A stretch of 53,150 nt of DNA from Nitrospirae bacterium MYbinv3 (GTDB taxonomy: Bacteria > Nitrospirota > Thermodesulfovibrionia > Thermodesulfovibrionales > Magnetobacteriaceae). Below the pieces are notes generated by a model. The model did not search any database. It was not told the DNA's origin and was given only the letters and a program-made list of their open reading frames with translations. The stretch covers positions 1-53,150 of the forward strand of contig PEAB01000016.1 of assembly GCA_002753395.1 (NCBI GenBank), in the 5' to 3' direction. Both the position numbers and the translations under genes were made by a program. The first letter of the stretch is position 1, and every line of letters starts with the position of its first letter. Below, one piece after another: positions 44,424-53,150 of this stretch.

Positions 44424-47062
44424 AAATTGAGAAGATGACGATAAAGAGTCAGGAGGCAGTGCGCGAGGCACAGTTGATTGCCGAGAGAAAGGGTAATCAG
44501 GAGATGCAGCCTGAACACCTGCTGTTGGCGTTGTTAAGCGGTGATCAAGAGATCGTTGTGCAGATCCTTAAAAAGCTCGAGGTAGACACAAGCGCCTTAA
44601 GAAAGGACGTTGAGAAGGAGATCAGCAAGTTCCCCTCTGTAATTGCTTCTACTGCGCTGGGGCAGATGTATCTGTCTGCGGCAATCAAGGATGTCATAGA
44701 GGAGGCCTTTAAACAGGCCAGTTACCTTGGGGATGAGTATGTCAGCGTAGAGCTATTAATGCTCGGTTTAATCATAAAGAGCGATGGGGTTTTGCGGATA
44801 TTGCAGCGTTATAAGATTACAAAAGACACGTTTATGAAGGCTATGCAGGAGGTCCGTGGTACTCAGAACGTTGTGGATCAAACCCCTGAGGATAAATTCC
44901 AAGCACTAAAGAAGTACAGCCGCAACCTGACCGAGTTGGCACGTAAGGGTAAACTTGATCCGGTTATCGGGAGGGACGAGGAGATCAGAAGGGTTATACA
45001 AGTGCTTGCAAGGAGGACCAAGAACAACCCTGTGATCATAGGTGAGCCTGGTGTTGGCAAAACCGCCATAGCCGAGGGGCTTGCCCAGCGCATCATCGAC
45101 AGCGACGTTCCAGAATCATTAAAGAACAAGCGGGTTATTGCCCTCGACCTCGGTTTCCTCTTGGCTGGGACAAAGTTCAGGGGTGAGTTTGAGGAGAGGA
45201 TAAAGGCGGTGCTTAAGGAGATTGAGGCCGCACAAGGCAACATCATCCTTTTTATAGATGAGCTGCACACCCTTGTGGGTGCAGGGGCTGCGGAGGGGAC
45301 CATGGATGCCTCAAACATGCTCAAGCCCGCTTTGGCCAGGGGCGAGCTTAGGTGCGTTGGAGCAACCACCTTGAATGAATACAGAAAGTACATTGAAAAG
45401 GATGCTGCCCTTGAAAGGCGCTTTCAACCCGTTTATATAAAAGAGCCTTCTGTTGAGGATACCATCTCCATACTGAGGGGTATAAAGGAACGGTATGAGA
45501 TCCATCATGGGATAAAGTATAAGGACTCGGCCTTGATAGCCGCCTCTACGCTGTCTCATCGTTATATAACCGATAGGTTTCTGCCTGACAAGGCCATCGA
45601 CTTGATCGACGAGGCTGCGGCACGGTTGAGGATGGCTATCGACAGTATGCCGGTTGAGTTGGATGAGATGGAGAGGAGGCTGCGCCAATTAGAGATAGAG
45701 CGCCAGGCGTTGCTCAAGGACAGTTCCAAGGAAGCTGTAATTCAATTGGAGAAGGTGGATAAGGAGATTTCTGAGTTGTCTGAGAGGCACTCTGTCCTGA
45801 TGACGCGTTGGAAGGGGGAGAAGGACCGGATAGCCAGCATACGCATGATAAAAGAGGAGATTGAGGACACCAAGATAGAGGCTGAAGGTGCTGAGAGACA
45901 GGGATTACTTGGCAAGGCTGCGGAGTTAAAGTATGGCCGGCTCATTGAGCTTAACAAGGCCCTTGAGGCAGAGAATCAGTGTCTTAGGGCATTGCAGGCC
46001 AGTGGCAAGATGTTGACCGAGGTAGTGACGGAGGAAGACATTGCGGCGGTGGTAGCCAAGTGGACTGGCATTCCGGTGTCAAAGATGCTTGAGACTGAGA
46101 TCGACAAGCTCCTGCAGATGGAGGACCGTCTGAGGCTGCGGGTGATTGGTCAGAACGAGGCAATTGAAAAGGTCTCTAACGCCATCAGGCGGGCGCGGGC
46201 TGGTATACAGGATCCGAATCGTCCGATTGGGTCGTTTATATTTTTAGGCCCCACGGGTGTTGGTAAGACAGAATTAGCTAAGGCGCTGGCTGAGTTCCTC
46301 TTTGACGACGAAAGCGCCCTTATTCGCATTGACATGTCAGAGTATCAGGAAAAACATACCGCCTCAAGGCTCATAGGTGCTCCCCCTGGATATGTTGGTT
46401 ATGACGAAGGGGGGCAGCTTACGGAGGCGGTCAGGCGCAGGCCGTACTCGGTCATCCTCTTCGACGAGGTGGAGAAGGCCCACGCCGATGTCTTTAACGT
46501 GCTGCTTCAGCTCTTGGATGACGGGCGTCTTACGGATGGCCACGGCAGGACAGTGGATTTCAGAAACGCTGTTATTATTATGACCTCAAACATAGGTAGC
46601 GTCTACATTCAGGAGTTTCTACAGGAGCGGCAGCGCTTTCCAGAAAGCTACCGGCAGGGTGTAAACACCGGCACGATGGCCGCCAAGGTCATGGAGGCGT
46701 TAAAGGAGTTTTTCAGGCCGGAGTTCCTCAACAGGGTGGATGAGATCATAATCTTCAACCCACTGAGCAAGGAGCTCTTAAAGCGTATTGTTGACATACA
46801 GTTGTACCGGATGCGCAAGTATCTCAAGGGCAAGCAGATAGACATCATCCTGACTGACAGGGCCAAGGAGGTTATAGCGGAGTCTGGTTACGACCCTGTT
46901 TATGGGGCGAGGCCGTTGCGGCGTGTGCTTCAGAATGAGATACTCAACCCTCTGTCCCTGAAGATACTGGAGCGGTCAATTGTCCAAGGTGATACGGTTC
47001 AGGTAGATTACGATAGAGCCTCTATGGTTTTCTCAAAGGTAGAGATGGCCGAGGGTGTGTAG
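44420..47062 (+). CDS. clpB: ClpB disaggregase
   Basis: 880 residues, normal for ClpB. N domain (1-145) with [12 protein letters not shown]; first AAA+ module with Walker [14 protein letters not shown] (near 207) and Walker [11 protein letters not shown]; a coiled-coil middle domain (about 405-525) with ELSERHSVL; second AAA+ module with [15 protein letters not shown] (near 607), DMSEYQEKH and the [16 protein letters not shown] stretch. It rescues aggregated proteins together with DnaK/DnaJ. ATGA overlap with hspR shows coupling. The R1 repeat downstream may end the transcript. Confidence 0.96.
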   Translation: MKIEKMTIKSQEAVREAQLIAERKGNQEMQPEHLLLALLSGDQEIVVQILKKLEVDTSALRKDVEKEISKFPSVIASTALGQMYLSAAIKDVIEEAFKQASYLGDEYVSVELLMLGLIIKSDGVLRILQRYKITKDTFMKAMQEVRGTQNVVDQTPEDKFQALKKYSRNLTELARKGKLDPVIGRDEEIRRVIQVLARRTKNNPVIIGEPGVGKTAIAEGLAQRIIDSDVPESLKNKRVIALDLGFLLAGTKFRGEFEERIKAVLKEIEAAQGNIILFIDELHTLVGAGAAEGTMDASNMLKPALARGELRCVGATTLNEYRKYIEKDAALERRFQPVYIKEPSVEDTISILRGIKERYEIHHGIKYKDSALIAASTLSHRYITDRFLPDKAIDLIDEAAARLRMAIDSMPVELDEMERRLRQLEIERQALLKDSSKEAVIQLEKVDKEISELSERHSVLMTRWKGEKDRIASIRMIKEEIEDTKIEAEGAERQGLLGKAAELKYGRLIELNKALEAENQCLRALQASGKMLTEVVTEEDIAAVVAKWTGIPVSKMLETEIDKLLQMEDRLRLRVIGQNEAIEKVSNAIRRARAGIQDPNRPIGSFIFLGPTGVGKTELAKALAEFLFDDESALIRIDMSEYQEKHTASRLIGAPPGYVGYDEGGQLTEAVRRRPYSVILFDEVEKAHADVFNVLLQLLDDGRLTDGHGRTVDFRNAVIIMTSNIGSVYIQEFLQERQRFPESYRQGVNTGTMAAKVMEALKEFFRPEFLNRVDEIIIFNPLSKELLKRIVDIQLYRMRKYLKGKQIDIILTDRAKEVIAESGYDPVYGARPLRRVLQNEILNPLSLKILERSIVQGDTVQVDYDRASMVFSKVEMAEGV

Positions 47063-47071
47063 GATAGAGAA

Positions 47072-47136
47072 GAAGGGGGCGGCGCTGCCCCCCCTCAGAC
47101 CCCACTGCAAGGGGACCAGCCCCCTTGACCCCATTA
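47072..47136. repeat. R1 double-hairpin repeat, short form
   Basis: GGGGGCGGCGCTGCCCCCCC and AAGGGGACCAGCCCCCTT, directly after clpB. Confidence 0.7.
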
Positions 47137-47183
47137 TGCAATATTCACCTTCTACGGACTGCATTAGGAAAGAGATAAAAACA

Positions 47184-47305
47184 GAGCCTCTTGCAAATCT
47201 CAAATCAAGCAATTATTATGCCCAAAAAATATCGTTTAATATTAATCACTTACATAATTAGCTTTTTGCTATATTTTACATAACATGTACTTTTGCAAGA
47301 GGCTC
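47184..47305. mobile_element. IS5-like MITE, 122 bp (family R7)
   Basis: Terminal inverted repeats GAGCCTCTTGCAAA at both ends; flanked by AACA on each side (47180-47183, 47306-47309), a 4-base target duplication. The AT-rich interior has no gene. The ends match the insertion-sequence end at 96-110. Confidence 0.7.
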
Positions 47306-47338
47306 AACAGATAATTTTGAGAAAGAACCAACTACATC

Positions 47339-47368
47339 TTGTCAAACAGTTTTAAAACATGATACTGT
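47339..47368 (+). promoter_or_regulatory. Sigma-70 promoter of the third nuclease-fold gene
   Basis: TTGTCA, 18 bases, TACTGT. From the -35 box through the spacer it repeats the pyrR promoter at 11131-11160 with only a few changes. Confidence 0.45.
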
Positions 47369-47392
47369 TAAATATTAGGGAGGATTACAACA

Positions 47393-48196
47393 ATTTACGC
47401 ATCAGAAGAAAGAGTAGACAGGATAGAGGGGCTAATAGCAGAGGTTGCAGAGCTTCTTAAAGAGATGGTTATTTGGTCTGCTGAGCGGGATCGGCAAGCT
47501 GCTGAGCGGGAGCGGCAGGCTGCGGAACGAGATCGACTGTTTGCAGAACGGGATCGACAGGCTGATGAACGAGCTCGGCAGGCTGATGAACGGGCTCGAC
47601 AGGCTGATGAGCAAACTCGGCAGATGAAAGAGGCAATGAGACTATCATCAGAGAAGGTTGACGCGCAACTTGAGAGAACCGATGCGCAACTTGCCAGGAG
47701 TGAGGCAACTCTTCAGGAGGCTAGAGAACAATTAGCAAGAACTGAGAACGCTGTTGAACGTACCACCAATGCTGTTAATGCACTGACTGGTAAATGGAGT
47801 AACTTTGTAGTAGGGTTAGTATTGCCGGCAACAAAAAAGATGTTCCAGGAAAGGGGATTTGACGTGGAAAACATCTTTAAAGGCGCTCAGAGTAAGGCAA
47901 AGGACGCTGAAATGGAAATTGATATCCTTGCAGTCAATGGTGAATATGTAATAGCAATAGAGATTAAGAGCACATTGGGATTGGATGATGTTAATGATCA
48001 CCTAGAGAGACTAGCCAATTTTAAAAAGGCGTTTAAAATATATGCTGACAGGAATGTTATCGGTGCAGTAGCGGGTATCGTCATCAATGAAGGGGTTGAC
48101 AGGTATGCTTATCGTAAAGGCCTCTTTGTTATTGGAGAAAGCGGCGATACGGTCAGAATACTTAATGACGATAAGTTTGTGCCCCGGTATTTTTAA
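47393..48196 (+). CDS. Coiled-coil PD-(D/E)XK nuclease-fold protein (DUF3782-like), copy 3, probable ATT start
   Basis: 267 residues if started at ATT 47393, eight bases after GGGAGGA; the first in-frame ATG (47465) lies 24 codons on with no ribosome site, and the codons between read YASEERVDRIEGLIAEVAEL, typical of the family's start. A long coiled coil with repeats of AERDRQA/DERARQADE (about 30-125) precedes the nuclease core: KWSNFVVGLVLPATKKMF, then MEIDILAVNGEYVIAIEIKS with D and ExK in place. Paralogue of the genes at 32564 and 33302, with an unrelated coiled coil. Function unknown. Confidence 0.82.
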   Translation: MYASEERVDRIEGLIAEVAELLKEMVIWSAERDRQAAERERQAAERDRLFAERDRQADERARQADERARQADEQTRQMKEAMRLSSEKVDAQLERTDAQLARSEATLQEAREQLARTENAVERTTNAVNALTGKWSNFVVGLVLPATKKMFQERGFDVENIFKGAQSKAKDAEMEIDILAVNGEYVIAIEIKSTLGLDDVNDHLERLANFKKAFKIYADRNVIGAVAGIVINEGVDRYAYRKGLFVIGESGDTVRILNDDKFVPRYF

Positions 48197-48364
48197 TCTG
48201 TCTACCATTGGGTATAACGGTTGATCACCATTGACGTAGACGACCAGCTACACATATACAAAACCCAACAATTGAAATATATTTCTTCAAAAAATCACTG
48301 CTATTATTGTATCATAAAAAGTATTAACGTTATACTAAACTTTTAAATTATGAGGGAATATAGA

Positions 48365-49555
48365 ATGATATCTACTAGGGCAATGAAAATAAAGCCATCT
48401 CCTACGTTATCAATTGATTCAAAGGCAAAGGAGATGAAAGCTAAGGGCATCGACGTTATCAGCTTTGCAGTGGGCGAACCTGACTTTGACACACCTGAGC
48501 ACATCAAGGCAAGTGCTATTAAGGCACTACAGGACGGTTTTACAAAGTACACACCGGTGGGTGGTATACCTGAGTTAAAGGACGCCATTATCGAAAAGCT
48601 CAAGAGGGATAACTCGCTTGACTACAAGAGAGAAGAGATCGTAGTCTCCTGTGGGGCTAAACACTCGCTCTACAACGCAGCACAAGCCCTCTACAGCCCA
48701 GGTGATGAGGTCATCATACCGGCTCCGTACTGGGTCTCATACCCCGACCAGGTGCTCCTTAACGACGCCACACCTGTTGTTGTTCAAACAACTGAGGCCG
48801 ACATGTTCAGAGTGCTACCAGAGGTACTAAAAAACAGCATAACAAAAAAGACAAAGGCCATTATAATGAATTACCCGTCCAACCCCACTGGCTTTACCTA
48901 CGACCGGAAAAGCCTTGAGGTCATTGCAGAGTTAGTTGTTAAACACAACCTCTACGTAATATCAGACGAGATATACGAGAAGCTCCTCTACGACGGCTTA
49001 AAGCACGTAAGCATAGCAAGTATCGACAACGAGGTTAAAAAGCGAACCATCGTTATCAACGGTCTGTCCAAGGCATACGCTATGACCGGCTGGAGGCTCG
49101 GTTATGCAGCAGGCAGCGCAGACGTGATCAAGGCAATGGAGAACATCCAGAGCCAGTCCACGTCTAACCCTACATCCTTCGCACAGAAGGGAGCTGTTGA
49201 GGCCCTCAACGGCCCACAGGGGTTTATCGAGGAGATGCTCCAACAGTTTGACGCCAGAAGAAAGTACCTCATAAGCGAGCTAAACACCATTGAAGGGGTG
49301 TCATGTATAAACCCTCAGGGGGCGTTCTACGCCTTTGCAAACATAAAGATGATCCTTGGCCGTCGCTGCGGTCAGTGGGATGTTAAAAGCTGCACGGATC
49401 TCTCCATGTACCTGTTGGAGGAGGCGCACGTAGCGCTTGTACCAGGCGGGGCATTTGGCGCAGACGGCTTTATACGGATGTCATATGCAACGTCAATGGA
49501 GAAGATCAAAGAGGGGCTGTTGAGAATCAAGGACGCCTTAAAGAAGCTCTCTTAA
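48365..49555 (+). CDS. Class I aspartate/aromatic aminotransferase
   Basis: About 396 residues from ATG at 48365, preceded by GAGGGA at good spacing; an upstream ATG at 48350 overlaps that site. Pyridoxal-phosphate enzyme of the AspAT I-gamma type: FAVGEPDFDTPEHI, NYPSNPTGFTYD, VISDEIYEKLLYDG and the Schiff-base Lys in NGLSKAYAMTGWRLGYAAG. The C-terminal Arg that binds the substrate carboxylate is in DGFIRMSYA. Likely aspartate transaminase, though prephenate or other acceptors cannot be excluded. Era follows after 7 bases. Confidence 0.9.
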   Translation: MISTRAMKIKPSPTLSIDSKAKEMKAKGIDVISFAVGEPDFDTPEHIKASAIKALQDGFTKYTPVGGIPELKDAIIEKLKRDNSLDYKREEIVVSCGAKHSLYNAAQALYSPGDEVIIPAPYWVSYPDQVLLNDATPVVVQTTEADMFRVLPEVLKNSITKKTKAIIMNYPSNPTGFTYDRKSLEVIAELVVKHNLYVISDEIYEKLLYDGLKHVSIASIDNEVKKRTIVINGLSKAYAMTGWRLGYAAGSADVIKAMENIQSQSTSNPTSFAQKGAVEALNGPQGFIEEMLQQFDARRKYLISELNTIEGVSCINPQGAFYAFANIKMILGRRCGQWDVKSCTDLSMYLLEEAHVALVPGGAFGADGFIRMSYATSMEKIKEGLLRIKDALKKLS

Positions 49556-49562
49556 GCTATAA

Positions 49563-50498
49563 ATGAAGAGAGACTCCGTTACTAAGCAGGTTTCTGCCCA
49601 ACAGACTACCGACAAACAGTCGTTTAGGTCAGGCTATATCTGCATTGTTGGTAAACCAAACGTTGGTAAATCAACGCTTATTAATACGATCACAGGTCAA
49701 AAGATATCAATTGTTACGTCAAGACCTCAGACCACAAGACGCAGGATTATTGGTATCAAGAACAGAGACGACGCCCAGCTTATCTTCTTTGATACCCCGG
49801 GGATACATAAACCGTCAAATAAACTCGGCGAGCTTGTTGTCAAGACCTCCCTGGATTCACTTAAGGAAGCGGACGTCGTATACCTCATGGTTAATCCCGT
49901 CATGCCATCATCGGATGACCTGTTGGCGCTGCAAGAGATTATGCCATTAAAAAAGCCCGTCTTACTTGTAATCAACAAGATTGATACCATCAAGAAAGAG
50001 AACCTCCTTCCCATAATCCAACACTACAGCACACTTTATCCATTCAACAGCATAATACCGGTGTCGGCAAAAAACAGCGACGGGTTGGAGGAACTCCTTG
50101 ATGTAACCGTTTCAAACCTGCCAGAGGGGCCAAGGTATTATCCCGACGACTATGTAACTGACCAGATTGAAAGGGACATGGTCTCAGAGTTGATTAGAGA
50201 GCAGGTGATGAAAAAGACACTCAACGAGCTGCCTCATGTGACCGCTGTGGAGGTCACCGAATGGGTTAAACGTAATAATGACGTCATATTGATCAGTGCA
50301 AATATTTATGTTGAAAAAGACACCCAAAAAGGTATAATAATAGGCAGCAAGGGAACAATGTTGAAGAGCATTGGAACTGAGGCACGAAGACACATAGAGG
50401 ATCTATTGGAAAAAAGGGTGTTTTTGAGTTTATACGTTAAGGTCAGGAGGCACTGGTACAAGGACCTCAACGCATTAAAGGACATGGGTTTTTGTTGA
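49563..50498 (+). CDS. era: Era GTPase
   Basis: 311 residues. The N-terminal GTPase domain has CIVGKPNVGKSTLINTITGQ (G1), TTRRRI (G2), FDTPGIHKP (G3) and NKID (G4); the C-terminal KH domain includes GIIIGSKGTMLKSIGTEARR, which binds the 3' end of 16S rRNA. Essential for small ribosomal subunit assembly. A short N-terminal extension of about 20 residues precedes the G domain. Followed at once by the bifunctional-nuclease-family gene and recO, a common era-recO neighbourhood. Confidence 0.96.
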   Translation: MKRDSVTKQVSAQQTTDKQSFRSGYICIVGKPNVGKSTLINTITGQKISIVTSRPQTTRRRIIGIKNRDDAQLIFFDTPGIHKPSNKLGELVVKTSLDSLKEADVVYLMVNPVMPSSDDLLALQEIMPLKKPVLLVINKIDTIKKENLLPIIQHYSTLYPFNSIIPVSAKNSDGLEELLDVTVSNLPEGPRYYPDDYVTDQIERDMVSELIREQVMKKTLNELPHVTAVEVTEWVKRNNDVILISANIYVEKDTQKGIIIGSKGTMLKSIGTEARRHIEDLLEKRVFLSLYVKVRRHWYKDLNALKDMGFC

Positions 50499-50499
50499 T

Positions 50500-50952
50500 A
50501 TGGTTATAAAGATGAAAGTTGACGGGTTATTGTTTGACCCACGAAGCGGTATGTACATACTCTTACTCAAAGCAACAGAAGGAGAGGAGACCTTGCCCAT
50601 CTGGATTGGCAAACCAGAGGCCGATTCTATAGCCCTGGCCTTAGGGAGGGTCGTAACGCCAAGGCCGCTTACTCATGACCTCGTAAAGAATATCATCGAG
50701 GAGTTGCATATGAGTGTCTCAAAGGTCATAGTTAGGGAGATTGTAGACAACACGTACTATGCTACCTTGTATGTCACCGACGGTAAGCATGAAAAACCAA
50801 TCGACTCTAGGCCCAGCGATGCCGTGGCCGTAGCTCTGAGAACGAATTCGCCCATCTATGTTGATGAAGGTGTCATTGAGCGCAGGAACACGGATGAACT
50901 AGAGGAGTGGCTTAAGAACCTCAAACCTGAAGACTTCGGCAACATCATGTAA
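50500..50952 (+). CDS. Bifunctional nuclease family protein (DUF151)
   Basis: 150 residues, typical length. TLPIWIGKPEADSIALAL and the conserved RPSDAVAVALRTNSPIYV define the DUF151 family, some members of which show DNase and RNase activity. Starts 1 base after era stop and its stop overlaps the recO start by one base, so the three genes are one unit. Precise role unknown. Confidence 0.92.
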   Translation: MVIKMKVDGLLFDPRSGMYILLLKATEGEETLPIWIGKPEADSIALALGRVVTPRPLTHDLVKNIIEELHMSVSKVIVREIVDNTYYATLYVTDGKHEKPIDSRPSDAVAVALRTNSPIYVDEGVIERRNTDELEEWLKNLKPEDFGNIM

Positions 50953-51791
50953 TGCTCCGTGCAACGGAAGGTATCGTCCTTACTAGTGTTCCATACGGTG
51001 AAGCCGATTCAATAGTAACGTTTTTTACGAGCGAGTATGGGTTACTTAAGGTCTTTGCCAAGAGTCCACGCAAGACTAAGAGCAGGTTTGGCAGTGCCCT
51101 AGAGCCTCTTACTCACGATCGCATAGCCTTTTGGGGGAAGGAAAACACCGCACTTCCGAGGCTCACGCAGGCCGATATTATATATCCGCATCAGAGGCTG
51201 AGGGAGGAGTTCGTGTGTTACCTGAAGGTATCTGAGCTTGTGGAGATGACTATAGGTCTTCTGCCTGAGATGGAGCCGCACGGGGAGCTGTTTTCAATCC
51301 TGCTTAAAGCGCTTAAGCAGCTTGAGACAGACAGGCTGTCTTACAGGCGTTATCTGTTTTATAAGGTTAAGCTGCTGAGCCTATCTGGTTTTCTTCCGAG
51401 ATTGAGTGGTTGTGCTCGCTGTGGGAAGTCGGGCAGTTCGTTTTATTTTCAGGATGGTTCTATTATATGCGACGGTTGTCTTGGCAGCAAGGGGTTTACC
51501 TACAGGGTAGAGTTATCCCTTGGGGCGATAAGTGTCTTTGAGAGGATTAGGCTGTGGCAGTGGGACATGTTAGACCGTCTAGTGCCCTCTCAGAGGCTCG
51601 TAGATGAGCTCGAACGGATGCTCAACCTACATATAAGGTACACCATCGACAAAGACATCAAGACAAACACCTTCATCACAGCAACGAGGTGTGGTAGAGG
51701 TGGAGGAAGAAGAGAGGAAAGAAGGGAAGAGGAGAGAAGGGGAGGCTCTGCCTCCCCTCAGACCCCTCCGCAAGGGGACTCGTCCCCTTGA
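50952..51791 (+). CDS. recO: DNA repair protein RecO with repeat-encoded tail
   Basis: 279 residues. N-terminal OB fold (TEGIVLTSVPYGEADSIVTF) binds single-stranded DNA; the helical C-terminal part carries the zinc motif CARCGKSG ... ICDGC. RecO loads RecA with RecR in gap repair. From about residue 252 the native protein ends and a low-complexity run rich in Arg, Glu and Gly leads to RGGSASPQTPPQGDSSP, encoded by the R1 repeat at 51737-51803. The same tail closes the methyltransferase at 9154. Confidence 0.92.
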   Translation: MLRATEGIVLTSVPYGEADSIVTFFTSEYGLLKVFAKSPRKTKSRFGSALEPLTHDRIAFWGKENTALPRLTQADIIYPHQRLREEFVCYLKVSELVEMTIGLLPEMEPHGELFSILLKALKQLETDRLSYRRYLFYKVKLLSLSGFLPRLSGCARCGKSGSSFYFQDGSIICDGCLGSKGFTYRVELSLGAISVFERIRLWQWDMLDRLVPSQRLVDELERMLNLHIRYTIDKDIKTNTFITATRCGRGGGRREERREEERRGGSASPQTPPQGDSSP

Positions 51792-51803
51792 CCCCGTAGA
51801 TGC
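51737..51803. repeat. R1 double-hairpin repeat inside the recO 3' end
   Basis: GGGGAGGCTCTGCCTCCCC and AAGGGGACTCGTCCCCTT, supplying the last codons and stop of recO. Confidence 0.75.
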
Positions 51804-51953
51804 GGAGGTTGGTGGATTGAGTTGTGGACTGGGTACGTAGTTGTGTGGGGTGGGTTAAGGGTTGTCCCAACCCTTAACCCGACGCCTGCCTGCGGCAACA
51901 TAGGTACAACGGTTATTATCAAATATTGACCGATATACAGCATCACAGTATGC

Positions 51954-52724
51954 TTATTGAAAATAGGCTATGATACGTTTTTCTAACTCAGACTTCAGAA
52001 TGTGTAGTTTTCCGTCGTGTACGATATGGTTAAAGTTTTTTAAGTCTGTAGGTATATCTTCTGCTTTTTTGGTGATAAGGATTACCTCTTTTCCCAGTGC
52101 ATGAGCGTAACCAACCTCGTAGAAGACATTTGGATTTTGTCCTGTTATGTCGGCAATTATCATGTGTGCGGATTTTATCTTACTGTAAACCTTTTCAATA
52201 ATCCCACTATTATAGTGTATATTATCTGCCCTCTCACATTTAAAACCAATTTTCTCAACAGTTGGTTTAATACCTGAATCATATATATCATAAAAATCTA
52301 AATGAAATGGCATACATACAAAAATGTATTTTTTCGTAAGTTCTTTCTTAAAAATATCTATTAATTTTTCCTCTATGTTATCACTTTTATTTATAAAACG
52401 ATAACTCTTATGAGGCATGTTATCCATAAAATCATTTACAAGTTTTTCTGTAACGTACTGTGATATTAAGACAATGAACGAAGAAGGTGATTTTTCTGAT
52501 ACTGTCTTTGCAACCTCTAATCCCCCGTCCTGGTAACCAAAAAAGGAGATACAAACGTCACAGACTACAAAATCAAAATAGTCGTTATCCTTGTATAATG
52601 CTGCAAGGGCTTGATCTGCAGAAAAACAACTCGTTACATGAAAATTTTGTTTTTCAATAAATTCCTTTACTCGGATTACGAAATTTTTATCATCGTCTAC
52701 TAGAAGAACTTTATGTGTTATCAT
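51954..52724 (-). CDS. Response regulator with nucleoside 2-deoxyribosyltransferase-like output domain
   Basis: 256 residues from ATG 52724; a longer frame to 52832 overlaps the kinase gene and is rejected as start. Residues 1-125 are a receiver domain: HKVLLVDDDKNF (acidic pocket), DFVVCDVCISF (phospho-Asp) and FINKSDN (Lys). Residues 135-256 resemble nucleoside 2-deoxyribosyltransferase and TIR-like folds: YIFVCMPFHLDFYDIYDSGI, MIIADITGQNPNVFYEVGYA with the usual catalytic Glu, and HALGKEVILITKK. Such domains cleave N-glycosidic bonds of nucleosides or act as NAD-consuming or ligand-sensing parts in defence proteins. Activation by phosphorylation is inferred. A kinase gene lies 43 bases upstream. 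Confidence 0.8.
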   Translation of the reverse strand: MITHKVLLVDDDKNFVIRVKEFIEKQNFHVTSCFSADQALAALYKDNDYFDFVVCDVCISFFGYQDGGLEVAKTVSEKSPSSFIVLISQYVTEKLVNDFMDNMPHKSYRFINKSDNIEEKLIDIFKKELTKKYIFVCMPFHLDFYDIYDSGIKPTVEKIGFKCERADNIHYNSGIIEKVYSKIKSAHMIIADITGQNPNVFYEVGYAHALGKEVILITKKAEDIPTDLKNFNHIVHDGKLHILKSELEKRIIAYFQ

Positions 52725-52767
52725 TATTGGCCTTATCTGCAATTGGCAGTGATATCGTAAATGTTGC

Positions 52768-53055
52768 TCATTTAAAGGGTTCGCTCTCACAAGTGATTGT
52801 ACCTTTGTGCAGTTCAACGGCCTTTTTAACAAGGTAGAGGCCTATTCCAAATCCCATTTTCTTGGTTGTGTAATGGAGGTCGTACATCCGTTCCACCTCA
52901 TTTTTATGAATACCTATGCCATTATCTGTCACAATAATATTCACGAGTTCTGGGTTGTAGTCATCTCGCTTAGTTGAAACTGTTATTTTTCCATATTTAG
53001 GATCACACGCCTCTATTGCATTTGTAACAAGGTTTGTTATTAAGTACCTACCCAT
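52768..53055 (-). CDS. Histidine kinase ATPase domain, 5' part altered or cut
   Basis: 95 residues from ATG 53055, holding only the HATPase domain: LITNLVTNAIEA (N box), DNGIGIHKNEVERM, GFGIGLYLVKKAV. No H box is present. Upstream to the window edge another frame is open (with KSWKHLVDYIDDVLNNFGQ) and stops within the ATGGGTAGG at this start, so the kinase is probably frameshifted or rearranged at about 53050, or begins as a stand-alone ATPase. It should phosphorylate the regulator that follows if the N-terminal part is supplied. Confidence 0.6.
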   Translation of the reverse strand: MGRYLITNLVTNAIEACDPKYGKITVSTKRDDYNPELVNIIVTDNGIGIHKNEVERMYDLHYTTKKMGFGIGLYLVKKAVELHKGTITCESEPFK

Positions 53056-53150
53056 AATTAATTATATATTCTTGTCCAAAATTATTAAGCACATCATCAA
53101 TGTAATCTACCAAGTGTTTCCAACTTTTGTATGCGCTAAAATTAATCCAT

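Noticed and set aside
52725-52832. Earlier start of the receiver-deoxyribosyltransferase gene
   Set aside because: It would overlap the kinase frame and add a non-receiver N terminus; the ATG at 52724 begins exactly at the receiver domain.

Overview
The window reads as a chromosomal segment of a Gram-negative, environmental, motile-type bacterium. The protein set (HQWRQPLN-type histidine kinases, a MASE3 kinase, bacterial STT3, a TMTC-like glycosyltransferase, a TonB receptor, many PD-(D/E)XK coiled-coil proteins) and the dense dispersed palindromic repeats fit best with a Nitrospirota genome of the Magnetobacterium type. That assignment is inference from gene style, not a phylogenetic result. 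No rRNA, tRNA or CRISPR array was recognised.

Layout. 1-4000: end of an insertion sequence, a membrane protein with a spermidine-synthase domain, and an IS66-type transposase relic. 4070-9076: two histidine kinases around a TMTC-like TPR glycosyltransferase. 9154-15089: an rRNA/tRNA methyltransferase, an HD-GYP phosphodiesterase and a pyrR-pyrB-pyrC-carA operon. 15353-19435: a secreted subtilisin, then a DUF1828/DUF6978-type gene pair damaged by two different small mobile elements. 19743-24585: APH-like kinase, PfkB kinase, RNase R and a MntA/HepT toxin-antitoxin pair. 24742-31550: small unknown protein, glucan phosphorylase, two FHA proteins, a coiled-coil membrane protein and a TonB-dependent receptor. 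31551-33919: repeat-rich zone with a doubly truncated toxin-antitoxin relic and a tandem duplicated nuclease-fold gene. 34261-36530: a radical SAM/SPASM maturase with a half-size MFS protein and, upstream, a tiny unannotated Cys-Cys peptide gene, together a probable RiPP locus. 36959-42686: substrate-binding protein plus hybrid kinase, then STT3. 43074-47062: dnaJ-like, hspR-like and clpB behind a consensus promoter. 47393-51791: third nuclease-fold paralogue, aminotransferase, era, a bifunctional-nuclease-family gene and recO. 51954-53150: a two-component pair whose regulator ends in a nucleoside deoxyribosyltransferase-like domain.

At least seven families of short repeats occur here. Several have terminal inverted repeats, some supply start regions or C-terminal tails of proteins, some interrupt genes, and one family has ends like those of the IS66-type relic at 2474-3795. 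The strongest candidates for an undescribed system are the RiPP locus at 34261-36530 and the receiver-deoxyribosyltransferase fusion at 51954-52724.
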